The notes under the pieces were generated by a model. It saw nothing but the letters and a program-made list of their open reading frames with translations, searched no databases and was not told the origin of the DNA. The translations under genes and the position numbers were made by a program. Below, in pieces: positions 1 to 8,672 of a stretch of DNA of 64,000 nucleotides. Source of the stretch: Metabacillus_B sp050107715. GTDB lineage: Bacteria > Bacillota > Bacilli > Bacillales > Bacillaceae. Numbering within the stretch: the stretch's first letter is position 1; every line of letters starts with the position of its first letter. Where the stretch lies: assembly GCF_050107715.1 (NCBI RefSeq), contig NZ_JBNILN010000002.1:124001-188000 (forward strand). Reading direction: 5' to 3'.

Positions 1-235
1 GGCCTTAGTTTTTCTTGACGGGAAATACCAGAAAACGATAAAATTTAAAAGGACGGCTATTGGATGCTGGTTTATATTGCCTCAATTAGCGGTCTTTTTA
101 TTTTTCTACAGGAAGCAATCGGTATTCAAATATAACAAAACGGCTGGGGAGGTGTACTGTTCTTTTAATAGTCCATCTTCATTTGCCTTGCTGGCTTATA
201 GGATAAAAATCTTAACACGAAATGATGGGTTGACA
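1..235. other. Lead-in upstream of ytmP, no confident gene
   Basis: One plus-strand frame stays open from base 2 into ytmP, but its translation resembles no family I recognise and no good ribosome-binding site sits before a start at the 5' end. I read it as a non-coding lead-in or the unrecognised 3' end of an upstream gene fortuitously in frame. A purine-rich GGGGAGG at about 147-153 has no suitable start codon at normal spacing. Confidence 0.3.
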
Positions 236-1036
236 TTGAATCAAAATTGGCTGGAACATCTGCTCGGTCAAGAGTGGGAGCTTTCTCCTGCCGGAGGGGC
301 AACGGGAGAAGCGTATTACGCCCGGAATGGGGAACAAAAGCTTTTCTTAAAACGAAATAGTTCGCCATTTCTCGCAGTTCTCTCAGCAGAAGGAATCGTT
401 CCAAAGCTGGTTTGGACAAGAAGAATGGAAAATGGCGATGTGATAACGGCGCAGCACTGGCTGGAAGGCCGGGAGCTTAAGCCTGCTGACATGGACGGCG
501 ATCATGTAGCAGCTCTTTTACACAAAATTCATCATTCAAAAGAACTGCTGGATATGCTTAACAGACTCGAGAAGAATCCGATGACGCCTTCTTCCATTAT
601 TGAGGACATAAAGCAAACACTGGAATTTGAAAATTTTTGTCCTCCGGAAATTGAAGAAGCTCTTCACTATTTGGATGAACGGCTGCCTGAAATGGAAGTG
701 AAAGAAACCGCCGTTTGCCACTGTGATCTCAATCACAACAATTGGCTTCTTTCCCAGAATGGACAGCTTTATCTGATTGATTGGGATGGGGCTGTTATTG
801 CGGATCCGGCAATCGATTTAGGCAATCTGCTTTATTCCTATATTGAGGAAAGCCGGTGGGCGGAATGGCTTTCCCAATATGGTCTGGAACTGACAGATCA
901 GCTCAGGCTCCGCATGTATTGGTATGTGCTGGCACAGACAATCGTCTCGCTCATGTGGAATCGTTCCAAGAACCACCTAAAGGAACTGCACCAGGCGTTT
1001 GAGCATCTGAACTGGCTCCTTGCCCATAAAGTTTAG
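236..1036 (+). CDS. ytmP: YtmP-like aminoglycoside/choline kinase-fold phosphotransferase
   Basis: About 266 residues with the APH/choline-kinase fold. The N-terminal lobe begins with a glycine-rich stretch (PAGGATGEAYY, near residue 16). The Brenner motif HCDLNHNN lies near residues 162-169 and the metal-binding IDWDG near 185, so ATP-dependent kinase chemistry is likely; the substrate is unknown. I chose TTG at 236, preceded by GATGGG six bases upstream, because the family alignment begins about here; TTG at 230 is the alternative. The frame stays open further upstream, but that stretch does not look like this family. It sits beside ytzH and trmB, as ytmP does in B. subtilis. Family assignment is sure, the start less so. 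Confidence 0.85.
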   Translation: MNQNWLEHLLGQEWELSPAGGATGEAYYARNGEQKLFLKRNSSPFLAVLSAEGIVPKLVWTRRMENGDVITAQHWLEGRELKPADMDGDHVAALLHKIHHSKELLDMLNRLEKNPMTPSSIIEDIKQTLEFENFCPPEIEEALHYLDERLPEMEVKETAVCHCDLNHNNWLLSQNGQLYLIDWDGAVIADPAIDLGNLLYSYIEESRWAEWLSQYGLELTDQLRLRMYWYVLAQTIVSLMWNRSKNHLKELHQAFEHLNWLLAHKV

Positions 1037-1311
1037 GAAAACGAATCAATATCCTGGATCCACTGGGTCAGATTTTCTTGCTGTGACGTAATGTGCTCGT
1101 TTATTTCAGGAGCTGATTTTCCTCTTTGACTGTATTCATAAATATTTTGAAGAACATTTTTAACGTCCTTGGTTACGTTTGAATTGACCATTAAGGATTT
1201 GATCAGGCGTTCAATCTGCTCACATTCAGCTACGGTTCCGCAGCAGTCAGCCTGCTGCTCCGTTAAAATGTCTTTCAGCAAAGTAACCTGGTTGTGATAA
1301 TCCAGCGGCAT
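1033..1311 (-). CDS. ytzH: YtzH-like protein
   Basis: A 92-residue soluble protein, mostly helical, with a CCGTVAECEQIERL segment near residues 23-36. It matches the small Bacillus YtzH family by overall pattern and by its position between ytmP and trmB. Function is unknown. The start at 1311 has AAAGGATG at good spacing; the in-frame ATG at 1320 would sit directly on that site. It is convergent with ytmP and overlaps its 3' end by four bases. Confidence 0.8.
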   Translation of the reverse strand: MPLDYHNQVTLLKDILTEQQADCCGTVAECEQIERLIKSLMVNSNVTKDVKNVLQNIYEYSQRGKSAPEINEHITSQQENLTQWIQDIDSFS

Positions 1312-1488
1312 ATTTATCATCCTTTCATCGTCTTTATACCTATAAGATGTTCAACTGAATCCTTTTTATGTAACGCTCCGGCATGCAGAGGCTGCCGGTT
1401 TTTATCTGTTCGTGAACCTGTCCCGAATTGCGAAAACATTGGAGACATGCTATTTTTAACCGAGAATAAACGTACATGAGGTGTTAGT

Positions 1489-2133
1489 ATGCGAGTAAGA
1501 AACAAACCGTGGGCGAGTGAATTTATAGCGGAGAACCGGCATATCGCCATTGCCAGTCCAGAAAACCTTAAAGGAAAATGGCAGGAGTATTTTGGGAATG
1601 ATAATCCCATTCATATAGAAGTTGGAACAGGAAAAGGACAGTTTTTAGCAGGAATGGCTAAAGCAAATCCTGCCATCAATTACATCGGCATTGAGCTTTT
1701 TGAAAGTGTAATGGTCATTGCGGTTCAAAAGGTGCTGGATGCCGAAGTCACGAATCTTAAGCTGCTGAATGTGGATGCGGCGGACCTTACTGAGGTTTTC
1801 AAAAACGGAGAGGTAAGCCGCGTGTATCTCAATTTCTCCGACCCGTGGCCAAAGAAGCGCCATGAAAAGCGCCGGCTTACATTTAAGACGTTCCTGAGCC
1901 TTTACGAACAGCTGCTTAAAAAAGGCGGAGAAATTCACTTTAAAACCGATAACCAGGGACTGTTCGAATATTCATTAAAGAGCTTCTCTGAATATGGGCT
2001 GCTGCTGACCTATGTAAGTCTGGATCTTCATGAAAGTGATTTTGAAGGAAATGTTATGACAGAATACGAAGAAAAATTCGCCAATAAAGGCCAAAGAATA
2101 TACCGGGCTGAAGCGAAATTCCTCAACGAATAA
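1489..2133 (+). CDS. trmB: tRNA (guanine-N7-)-methyltransferase TrmB
   Basis: 214 residues, the usual length for bacterial TrmB. It transfers a methyl group from S-adenosylmethionine to N7 of G46 in the variable loop of tRNAs. The SAM-binding motif EVGTGKGQF starts at residue 44. The family signature SDPWPKKRHEKRR lies around residues 117-129, with the catalytic-region aspartate at 118. The start has GAGGTG upstream. An intrinsic terminator follows directly, so it appears monocistronic. This is ytmQ of B. subtilis, in its conserved neighbourhood. Confidence 0.97.
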   Translation: MRVRNKPWASEFIAENRHIAIASPENLKGKWQEYFGNDNPIHIEVGTGKGQFLAGMAKANPAINYIGIELFESVMVIAVQKVLDAEVTNLKLLNVDAADLTEVFKNGEVSRVYLNFSDPWPKKRHEKRRLTFKTFLSLYEQLLKKGGEIHFKTDNQGLFEYSLKSFSEYGLLLTYVSLDLHESDFEGNVMTEYEEKFANKGQRIYRAEAKFLNE

Positions 2134-2138
2134 GTACG

Positions 2139-2188
2139 AAAACCTGGTTGGCCCTTTCTCTGGTGAGAGCGGGTCATCAGGTTTTTTT
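2139..2188 (+). terminator. Intrinsic terminator after trmB
   Basis: The arms AAAACCTG and CAGGTTTT enclose a smaller CTCT/AGAG hairpin and are followed by a T-run. Confidence 0.8.
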
Positions 2189-2356
2189 ACGTTATGCAAA
2201 CGTCTCCCGGCCATCTTCTTGCCCTTGGAGGCATCCTTTGCTGCGGCACGTCTCACGGGATTGAGCTTTTCCTAAATACTGCAGGGCCGGATTAGAGGAG
2301 CTTTTCAGATTGTGAATGAACAATTTCCTGTTAAAATATAAAGGGGAGGGATTTTA

Positions 2357-3199
2357 ATGGAACAATTGCACATAGGTGGAATAAAACTGACATGGTTAAA
2401 TGGAGGGGTAACCCATATGGATGGGGGAGCGATGTTTGGAGTCGTGCCCAAAGCTCTTTGGACTAGGAAGTACCCGGTTAATGACCTCAATCAGATTGAG
2501 CTGCGTACAGATCCGATTCTTGTCCAAAAAGACGGAATAAATCTTTTAGTGGAATCCGGCATTGGAAACGGGCGCTTGACAGAAAAACAGCTGAGAAATT
2601 ATGGAGTGAATGAAGAGTCAAAGGCAGAGGAATCTTTGAAAGAGCTTGGACTGTCGCCAAGCGATATTGATATCGTCCTGCTGACACATCTGCATTTTGA
2701 CCATGCTACTGGATTATCAAAAGAAAAGGATGGAGAACTGCAGTCTGTATTTCCGAATGCAAAGCTCATAACAAGTGAAACAGAATGGAACGAAATGAGA
2801 AATCCGAATATTCGCTCTAAGAATACATACTGGAAAGAAAACTGGAAGGCGATTGAGGATCAGGTGGAACCATTTACCGGCCGGAAGGAGGTCCTTCCCG
2901 GCATAACTATGATTCATACAGGCGGCCACAGTGACGGCCACAGTATCCTTTTATTTGAAGATCAAGGAGAAACTGCGGTTCATATGGCAGATTTAATGCC
3001 TACCCATGCCCATGAAAATGTGCTTTGGGTTCTTGCCTATGATGACTATCCGATGACATCTATTGAGCAAAAGGAAAAATGGCTGAAGTTTGCGGCTGAA
3101 AAGGAAGCATGGATGACGTTTTACCATGATGCAGAGTACAGGGCAGTTAAGTGGAATGCATCAAGGGAGACCGTTAAAACGGTAGTTAGGATAAGATAG
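2357..3199 (+). CDS. ytnP: Metallo-beta-lactamase-fold hydrolase, YtnP (AHL lactonase-like)
   Basis: 280 residues with the metallo-beta-lactamase fold. The zinc motif HLHFDH occupies residues 111-116, with further ligands likely in HTGGHSDGH (about 190) and MADLMPTHAH (about 213). B. subtilis YtnP is reported to hydrolyse lactone-type signals such as N-acyl homoserine lactones and to interfere with Streptomyces signalling, so a quorum-quenching role is plausible here but not provable from sequence. There is no signal peptide. A strong AAAGGGGAGGG site precedes the ATG. The gene is convergent with ytzB, separated by a terminator hairpin. Confidence 0.88.
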   Translation: MEQLHIGGIKLTWLNGGVTHMDGGAMFGVVPKALWTRKYPVNDLNQIELRTDPILVQKDGINLLVESGIGNGRLTEKQLRNYGVNEESKAEESLKELGLSPSDIDIVLLTHLHFDHATGLSKEKDGELQSVFPNAKLITSETEWNEMRNPNIRSKNTYWKENWKAIEDQVEPFTGRKEVLPGITMIHTGGHSDGHSILLFEDQGETAVHMADLMPTHAHENVLWVLAYDDYPMTSIEQKEKWLKFAAEKEAWMTFYHDAEYRAVKWNASRETVKTVVRIR

Positions 3200-3240
3200 G
3201 AAGGGTGGTGCTGTTCCAGTGGCATGAGCGCCAGGCCATA

Positions 3241-3273
3241 TAAAAAAGAAACAGAAGAAGCTCTTCTGTTTCT
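3241..3273 (-). terminator. Terminator between ytnP and ytzB
   Basis: A perfect 12-bp stem (3247-3258 with 3262-3273) with a three-base loop. The T-run follows on the minus strand, so it terminates ytzB and may also stop ytnP from the other side. Confidence 0.85.
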
Positions 3274-3279
3274 AAATGT

Positions 3280-3591
3280 TTACGACACTTTGTTCACTTC
3301 AAGCAAAAGCCCGGTTTGAGCATGAACGATTGCTTCAAATTGCTCAAGAGCTCCTTCAGTGGTTCTGGTGATGCCTGTTTTGTAAACTTTGTGATTCGAA
3401 TCATGGATGGAATAATCCTCTGGAACGGTGTAGATCCAGGAACCTTCAATCGGTCCTTTTTTCCGGAATTCCTTTTTAACGAGCTGGAGTGCTTTATCGG
3501 ACGAAATAAATGGGGATTTTAGCTGGTCTTTTAACAGGTAAGCTGCAGCAAACCCAAGTGCAATCCCAGCGAGTAAACCTTTGCATTTCAT
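3280..3591 (-). CDS. ytzB: PepSY-domain membrane-anchored small protein YtzB
   Basis: 103 residues. A short N-terminal hydrophobic segment (about residues 5-21) anchors or exports the protein. A PepSY-type region with KALQLVKKEF and a repeated strand pattern follows. PepSY domains are thought to modulate peptidases or bind ligands at the cell surface; the target here is unknown. It matches B. subtilis YtzB in size and position, divergent from ytoP. Confidence 0.8.
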   Translation of the reverse strand: MKCKGLLAGIALGFAAAYLLKDQLKSPFISSDKALQLVKKEFRKKGPIEGSWIYTVPEDYSIHDSNHKVYKTGITRTTEGALEQFEAIVHAQTGLLLEVNKVS

Positions 3592-3698
3592 GATTATCTG
3601 CCTCCTTAAGCTTTTCTATTTCAGTATACCTAAGATGTGCTGACATGTTAAGCAGGGTGTATACATATTCACACAAAAATAGAAAAGGGGTTTTCAAA

Positions 3699-4772
3699 TT
3701 GAACAAAGAAACAATGGAACTTTTCAAAACGCTGACTGAGCTTCCGGGTGCACCGGGAAACGAGCATCAGGTAAGAAAGTTTATGAAAACACAGCTGGCT
3801 CTTTATTCAGAAGAAATCGTTCAGGACCGGTTAGGCGGTATTTTTGGGGTCAAAAGAGGAAATCCTGAAGGACCTGTCATTATGGCTGCAGGGCATATGG
3901 ATGAGACGGGGTTCATGGTCACGTCCATCACAAAAAACGGCATGCTTCGTTTCCAGCCGCTTGGAGGATGGTGGAACCAGGTTCTTCTTGCGCAGCGCGT
4001 AATGATCTACACAAATAATGGGCCTGTACCTGGAGTAATCGGTTCGATCCCTCCACACAACCTGAGCGAAGAACAGCGGAAAAAGCCGATGGAAATGAAG
4101 AATATGCTTATCGATATCGGTGCAGACAGCGATGAAGATGCCAGGGAGATTGGAATAAAACCCGGTCAGCAAATTATTCCCGACAGTTCCTTTACCCGGC
4201 TCGCAAATCCTAAAAAACTCATGGCGAAAGCATGGGACAACCGGTATGGCTGCGGACTGTCCATTGAGTTATTAAAAGAGCTGAAGGATGAAAAAACAGA
4301 AAACATTCTTTATGCCGGTGCAACCGTTCAGGAAGAGGCTGGATTACGCGGTGCACAGGCTGCCGCCAACATGATTAAACCGGATTTATTCTTTGCCATG
4401 GATGCAAGTCCTGCAAACGATATGACAGGCGACAAAAAAGAATTTGGACATCTTGGCAAAGGAGCGCTCCTAAGGATTCTGGACCGTTCTATGGTCACTC
4501 ATAGAGGGATGAGAGAATTTGTTCTTGATACGGCAGAAACTCATCGAATTCCTTATCAGTACTTTGTTTCCCAGGGGGGAACAGATGCAGGAAGAGTTCA
4601 TATTTCAAATGAAGGAGTCCCTTCCGCAGTGATTGGCATTTGTTCGAGGTATATTCACACGCATGCTTCAATCGTGCATGTGGATGATTATGCTGCAGCA
4701 AAGGAGCTTCTGGTGAAATTAGTTAAAGCATGTGACCGGACAACCGTTGATGCGATTAAATCGAATGGATAA
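3699..4772 (+). CDS. ytoP: M42-family metallo-aminopeptidase YtoP
   Basis: 357 residues. A dinuclear metal aminopeptidase of family M42 (PepA/FrvX/cellulase-M type), which normally forms large tetrahedral cytosolic complexes and trims N-terminal residues from peptides. Expected ligands are visible in order: GHMDE, the bridging aspartate in WDNRYG, the EE pair in TVQEEAGLRGAQ, FAMDAS, and the late histidine in THASIVH. I place the start at TTG 3699, eight bases after AAAAGGGG; an upstream in-frame start would add a poorly conserved 18-residue lead. The downstream DUF84 gene starts 27 bases after its stop, so the two are probably co-transcribed. Confidence 0.92.
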   Translation: MNKETMELFKTLTELPGAPGNEHQVRKFMKTQLALYSEEIVQDRLGGIFGVKRGNPEGPVIMAAGHMDETGFMVTSITKNGMLRFQPLGGWWNQVLLAQRVMIYTNNGPVPGVIGSIPPHNLSEEQRKKPMEMKNMLIDIGADSDEDAREIGIKPGQQIIPDSSFTRLANPKKLMAKAWDNRYGCGLSIELLKELKDEKTENILYAGATVQEEAGLRGAQAAANMIKPDLFFAMDASPANDMTGDKKEFGHLGKGALLRILDRSMVTHRGMREFVLDTAETHRIPYQYFVSQGGTDAGRVHISNEGVPSAVIGICSRYIHTHASIVHVDDYAAAKELLVKLVKACDRTTVDAIKSNG

Positions 4773-4798
4773 TGACGGATGATTATAGGGAGGCACAT

Positions 4799-5326
4799 AT
4801 GATTGTTAGCGTTGGCTCTGCCAATCCGGTAAAAATAAACGCGGTCAGGCAGGTCTTTTCAGAAATAAGCGAAGGAACAGAATTCAAACATGCTGAGGTA
4901 TCATCTGGAGTTTCCAGCCAGCCGTTTTCAGATGAAGAAACAATCAGAGGAGCTGTTAACAGAGCGGATGCCAGCCGGACTGAAACAGGTGCCGATATCG
5001 GAATCGGCCTTGAAGGAGGCGTTACTGAAACTTCTTCAGGTTTCTTTTTATGCAGCTGGGGGGCTTTATCTGATGGCGGTCTGCAGCCAATCATAGCAGG
5101 AGGAGCAAGAATTCAGCTTCCCCTGGAAATAGGAGCCGAGCTGGTAAAAGGCAGAGAACTCGGGGATGTGATGGATGAGTTTGCTTCGAGGAAAGGCATC
5201 AGTAAAAAAGAGGGAGCGGTTGGAGTGTTTACTTATGGAGCTGTTAGCCGTACGGAAATGTTTGTCCATATTGCCAGGCTTCTGGCCGGAAGGTATATGT
5301 ATGAAAAAAGCAGACAGTCCCTTTGA
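4799..5326 (+). CDS. DUF84 / YjjX-type non-canonical purine NTPase
   Basis: 175 residues. The N-terminal GSANPVKINAV motif and overall pattern match the DUF84 family, whose E. coli member YjjX hydrolyses inosine and xanthosine triphosphates and so helps remove damaged nucleotides. The ATG at 4799 has AGGGAGGC in front. An ATG 27 bases earlier touches the ytoP stop but lacks a site. The last codons and stop lie inside the stem of a terminator that serves the convergent ytoQ. Activity is inferred from the family. Confidence 0.8.
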   Translation: MIVSVGSANPVKINAVRQVFSEISEGTEFKHAEVSSGVSSQPFSDEETIRGAVNRADASRTETGADIGIGLEGGVTETSSGFFLCSWGALSDGGLQPIIAGGARIQLPLEIGAELVKGRELGDVMDEFASRKGISKKEGAVGVFTYGAVSRTEMFVHIARLLAGRYMYEKSRQSL

Positions 5327-5339
5327 GGGGGCTGTCTGC
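5304..5339 (-). terminator. Terminator of ytoQ embedded in the DUF84 3' end
   Basis: The arms GCAGACAG and CTGTCTGC (5310-5317 and 5332-5339) extend through a CCC/GGG step and are followed on the minus strand by six T residues. The stem contains the stop codon of the opposing DUF84 gene. Confidence 0.8.
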
Positions 5340-5396
5340 TCCTGTATGAACGAAAACAATGAGGATCGCAATGAAAGCACCGTGGGGCGGCATCTG

Positions 5397-5837
5397 TTAG
5401 TCCTTATCAAAGATATAAGAAAGAACCTGAATAGCCTGGCCAATCGATTCAACGGTTACACTCGCTTTGCTGGAAAGCTCTTTAAGTGGATGATGCAGTT
5501 CTTTTGGACGAATAAGAATCAGAGGTTTACCCATCTCTATCGCTGTGCTGGCATCCATAGCTGTGTTCCACTGCTTGTATGATTCCCCGAAAAGGGAGAT
5601 GACTAAATCTGCTTTACTCAGCAGAAGTGAGGTCCGCAGGTTATTGATGCGGGATGCCGCTTCATCCTTCGCAATGGAATCAGGCTGCTTTCCGAGAACT
5701 TCTTCCCCTATTTGATCAGAGCGATCATGATTCTCCATTGGTCCCGTAAACGTAATTGGCAGGTGTGAGGCCTTTTCTTTTAGCTCTTTTCTCCATTCAC
5801 TATGAATTTCCCCGGCTAAATAAACAACTAGGTTCAT
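5397..5837 (-). CDS. ytoQ: YtoQ family protein
   Basis: 146 residues, soluble. It begins with a beta strand (MNLVVYLAGEIHSEW) and contains an alternating strand/helix pattern with SKADLVISLFGE near residue 75 and GKPLILIRP near 102. This resembles the nucleoside deoxyribosyltransferase-like Rossmann fold of the YtoQ family; no reaction has been established that I know of. It has a GGGGGA ribosome-binding site and a strong terminator, and appears monocistronic. Confidence 0.8.
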   Translation of the reverse strand: MNLVVYLAGEIHSEWRKELKEKASHLPITFTGPMENHDRSDQIGEEVLGKQPDSIAKDEAASRINNLRTSLLLSKADLVISLFGESYKQWNTAMDASTAIEMGKPLILIRPKELHHPLKELSSKASVTVESIGQAIQVLSYIFDKD

Positions 5838-5967
5838 CAGAACTCCCCCTAAATGGATTTTATAGCCAACTATACCCTCTTCCTATGCAGAAAAAACGGA
5901 AAATGGAGCGGATTTAGCTTCAAAATGGGAATGGTAAAGGTAAAAACAGGATTAGGAGGACTAATAA

Positions 5968-6468
5968 ATGAGCAGAAAGATTTCTCTTTTTTTTATAATT
6001 TTAGTGGTCATCGTGACGGGATGCGGAGGGATTTCTGAGAAAGAGATGAAAACCGAAGCAGAGAGAATGGCAGGTGAAAGCTTTGAAGGCAAAGCGCGTG
6101 AACCGAACGAAAAAATCGAGAGCGGTTCCTTCTTTTTGCCTGAAGAGTATACGGTCTCCTCTAAAAAACCGAATAATGCCGTATTAAAAAAGGGAGAGCA
6201 AAAGTTCCTGCTGTTTATCAACAATAACGAAAAAGGAGACAGCAAGGAGTCATATAAGACACTCCAATCAAGCTATGAAGAACTAACGATAAATAAGACG
6301 TTTGAAAACAAAGAAAAATTCGGCTACCTGCTGGTATATAAAACAAATGAAGGAAAATACGAAGTCACCGCTGGAATAGGGGGGAATAAAGTGTCCACGA
6401 TCGCCGAAAAGGAAGCTGTGCCTGAATCGGCAAAAAAAATGATGAAGATGCTTAAATCTGTTCAATGA
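5968..6468 (+). CDS. Predicted lipoprotein of unknown function
   Basis: 166 residues. The N-terminus is a lipoprotein signal: two positive residues, a hydrophobic core, then the lipobox VTGC with lipidated cysteine near residue 18. The mature part is highly charged, with many lysines and glutamates and no domain I recognise. It ends in a helical KKMMKMLKSVQ. It should be anchored on the outer face of the membrane. A strong GGAGGA site precedes the ATG and a short terminator follows, so it forms its own unit between ytoQ and ytpP. I do not know a B. subtilis counterpart at this position. Confidence 0.75.
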   Translation: MSRKISLFFIILVVIVTGCGGISEKEMKTEAERMAGESFEGKAREPNEKIESGSFFLPEEYTVSSKKPNNAVLKKGEQKFLLFINNNEKGDSKESYKTLQSSYEELTINKTFENKEKFGYLLVYKTNEGKYEVTAGIGGNKVSTIAEKEAVPESAKKMMKMLKSVQ

Positions 6469-6475
6469 AACATGC

Positions 6476-6498
6476 AGATGGATTTAACCATCTTTTTT
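6476..6498 (+). terminator. Short intrinsic terminator after the lipoprotein gene
   Basis: A six-base-pair stem AGATGG/CCATCT with a six-base loop, followed by TTTTTT. Confidence 0.6.
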
Positions 6499-6632
6499 CT
6501 GGTATGATTCAACTATGTGAAATTTACAAAGGCTTATTTCAGTCGAATTTCCAATAGCAGGATGCCCCCAAGCATCCTGACTGCATAATCAATTTTTTTG
6601 AAAAGCCTTTCGAAAATATGGAGGATGAACGC

Positions 6633-6947
6633 ATGGAAAAATTACAATCAATGGATCAATACCGTGAAATAAAGAACAAAGAGCGAAGTGTCCTAATGTT
6701 TTCAGCGGACTGGTGTCCGGACTGCCGCTTTCTTGATCCATTTTTGCCAGAGCTTGAAAAGGAAAATGAGAACGTTACGTTCTACTACGTCGACCGCGAT
6801 GAGTTCATTGACTTATGTTCAGAATTAAGCGTATTTGGCATTCCGAGCTTTGTTGCCTTTCATAAAGGGGAGGAGACTGGCCGATTTGTCAGCAAAGACC
6901 GTAAAACAAAAGAGGAAATTCAGCAATTCCTCGATAAGATCCAATAA
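6633..6947 (+). CDS. ytpP: Thioredoxin-like protein YtpP
   Basis: 104 residues with a thioredoxin fold. The redox motif WCPDC puts active cysteines at 28 and 31, and the cis-proline follows in FGIPSFV near 72. It is probably a cytosolic thiol-disulfide oxidoreductase; its partner is unknown. The ATG at 6633 is preceded by TGGAGGATG. The ytpP-ytpQ-ytpR order is conserved in B. subtilis and spacing is short, so these three likely form an operon. Confidence 0.9.
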   Translation: MEKLQSMDQYREIKNKERSVLMFSADWCPDCRFLDPFLPELEKENENVTFYYVDRDEFIDLCSELSVFGIPSFVAFHKGEETGRFVSKDRKTKEEIQQFLDKIQ

Positions 6948-6979
6948 ATAGATAAACGGCTGACAGGAGGGAACCGCGG

Positions 6980-7798
6980 ATGAAGCCAAGAAAACTTTCG
7001 CAAATTCTAGAAGACCGGCTAAGCAAGCATAATTGGACATTTATTTATGACCGTGAAAAAGAGACACTAAGAATTGAAGATCCCGCTATTAAAAAAGGTA
7101 TCACCATCGGTCTGAATGAAATTGCTGCGAAATATGAAACCGAGAAAGAAAAAGCCATTGACGAAGTTTCGTACCATGTGGAAGAGGCGCTTTTGGCAAT
7201 GAGAACAGAAAGCGGTCTGACAGGCAAAGAGAAATCTATTTTTCCGGTTGTCCGCTCTACGTCTTTTCCAGAGGAATCCAGTGAGGGAATCCCTCTTCTG
7301 TTTGACGAACACACAGCCGAAACGAGGATTTTTTATGCGCTGGACATGGGGAAAACGTACAGGCTGATTGACCAGGCGATGATGGATAAAGAAGGATGGA
7401 GCCAAAAAAGGATTAAGGAAACAGCCCTCTTTAATCTAAGATCCCTGGCTCCTTCAGTGAAAGAAGATCAGGTGGCAGGAAACACCTTCTACTTTTTCAG
7501 AGCCAACGACGGCTATGATGCAAGCCGAATGCTGAATGAATCCTTACTGGAGTCGTTCAAGACACGCATTACCGGTACAATGGCATTGGCTGTGCCCCAC
7601 CAGGATGTCCTGATCATCGCGGATGTTCAAAACGAAACCGGGTACGATATTCTTGCTCAAATGACGATGAGTTTTTTTGCAAGCGGCAGGGTTCCGATTA
7701 CCGCTCTTTCATTTTTATATGAAGACGGTGAGCTTGAGCCGATATTCATACTAGGAAAAAATAAAGCACATTCACCGAAAAACGGAAAGGAAGAATAG
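6980..7798 (+). CDS. ytpQ: YtpQ, DUF1444 family
   Basis: 272 residues, soluble, no signal peptide or membrane segment. It matches the DUF1444 family conserved in Bacillaceae, whose function is unknown. The first 90 residues are charged and helical; the C-terminal half holds alternating strands (MALAVPHQDVLIIADV near 197). A GGAGGG site precedes the ATG. It lies between ytpP and ytpR, with ytpR starting two bases after its stop. Confidence 0.85.
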   Translation: MKPRKLSQILEDRLSKHNWTFIYDREKETLRIEDPAIKKGITIGLNEIAAKYETEKEKAIDEVSYHVEEALLAMRTESGLTGKEKSIFPVVRSTSFPEESSEGIPLLFDEHTAETRIFYALDMGKTYRLIDQAMMDKEGWSQKRIKETALFNLRSLAPSVKEDQVAGNTFYFFRANDGYDASRMLNESLLESFKTRITGTMALAVPHQDVLIIADVQNETGYDILAQMTMSFFASGRVPITALSFLYEDGELEPIFILGKNKAHSPKNGKEE

Positions 7799-7799
7799 A

Positions 7800-8405
7800 A
7801 TGAATGTTTTTTATAACCGTGAAGGAATAGGCGACACACTTCTGATTTTTATTAAAGAAATTCCGCGTGAAAAGAGAGCCTTTGACCGCAGGCAGGACGC
7901 TGTGAGAATTTATGATGCAGAAACGAAAGACATAGCAGGCTATAACTTGTTCCATGCTTCAAAATACATAGCAGTTAATGGTGCGGGTCCGCTTGAATTA
8001 TCTGAAGGTATAATAAATGATATAAATAAAGGCCTGAGCCAAAATGGGTTCGAAGAAAAGCTGGAAGTGGATTTTTCACCTAAGTTTGTTATAGGCCATG
8101 TCGTCTCAAAAGAAAAGCACCCCAATGCAGACAAGCTGAATATTTGCAAGGTAAATATCGGAACAGAAATGCTTCAAATCGTCTGCGGAGCACCGAATGT
8201 AAATGAAGGACAAAAGGTAGTGGTCGCCAAAGTGGGGGCGGTAATGCCAAGCGGAATGATGATTAAACATGCAGAGCTGAGAGGCGTGGCGTCGAGCGGA
8301 ATGATTTGTTCAGCAAAAGAATTGGATCTGCCGGATGCCCCCCAGGAAAAAGGCATACTTGTACTGGATGACAGCCGTACTCCTGGAGATGCATTTTTCG
8401 AATAA
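7800..8405 (+). CDS. ytpR: YtpR, tRNA-binding (EMAP/OB-fold) domain protein
   Basis: 201 residues. The C-terminal part, from about residue 98 (IGHVVSKEKHPNADKL), is the OB-fold tRNA-binding domain also found at the N-terminus of bacterial PheT and in EMAPII/Arc1p; the NADKL and VCGAPN motifs are typical. The N-terminal 95 residues are a separate YtpR-specific domain. The protein probably binds tRNA or structured RNA; a catalytic role is not evident. A terminator follows, ending the ytpPQR run. Confidence 0.9.
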   Translation: MNVFYNREGIGDTLLIFIKEIPREKRAFDRRQDAVRIYDAETKDIAGYNLFHASKYIAVNGAGPLELSEGIINDINKGLSQNGFEEKLEVDFSPKFVIGHVVSKEKHPNADKLNICKVNIGTEMLQIVCGAPNVNEGQKVVVAKVGAVMPSGMMIKHAELRGVASSGMICSAKELDLPDAPQEKGILVLDDSRTPGDAFFE

Positions 8406-8468
8406 GCCTTTTCTATGAATCAACCGACTGAAAACAATAAAATCAAACGTAAATTATGGTAAGATAAA

Positions 8469-8500
8469 AGTCACTAGAGTAATTGCTAGTGGCTTTTTTT
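8469..8500 (+). terminator. Terminator after ytpR
   Basis: CACTAG pairs with CTAGTG across an eight-base loop; seven T residues follow. Confidence 0.8.
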
Positions 8501-8560
8501 ATCGGCAGCAAAATTGCGGCTTATTTAGCATAAAAACAGGGAATAAGACCCGGGAATACA

Positions 8561-8610
8561 GCTGCTGACTATCGACGCCTGCGACGGAAATCAGCAGGCT
8601 GGATTAACAG
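8561..8610. repeat. Degenerate copy of the long inverted-repeat intergenic element
   Basis: TGCTGA and TCAGCA flank GCCTGCGACGGAAA, matching the distal arm (GCCTGCAGCGGAAATCAACAG) of the complete copy at 23924-24057. It appears to be an internally deleted relic. Confidence 0.5.
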
Positions 8611-8672
8611 ATAAAATTTATGAACTCCAAAAAGATGAACATACAACATGAGCTGAAAGAGTGATTATTAAA

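Noticed and set aside
77..235. N-terminal extension of ytmP from TTG at 77
   Set aside because: The extra 53 residues do not look like this kinase family and no ribosome-binding site supports that start.
6559..6582. AGGATGC/GCATCCT hairpin before ytpP as a terminator or attenuator
   Set aside because: No T-run follows closely and it lies 50 bases from the start codon; there is not enough to support a regulatory role.
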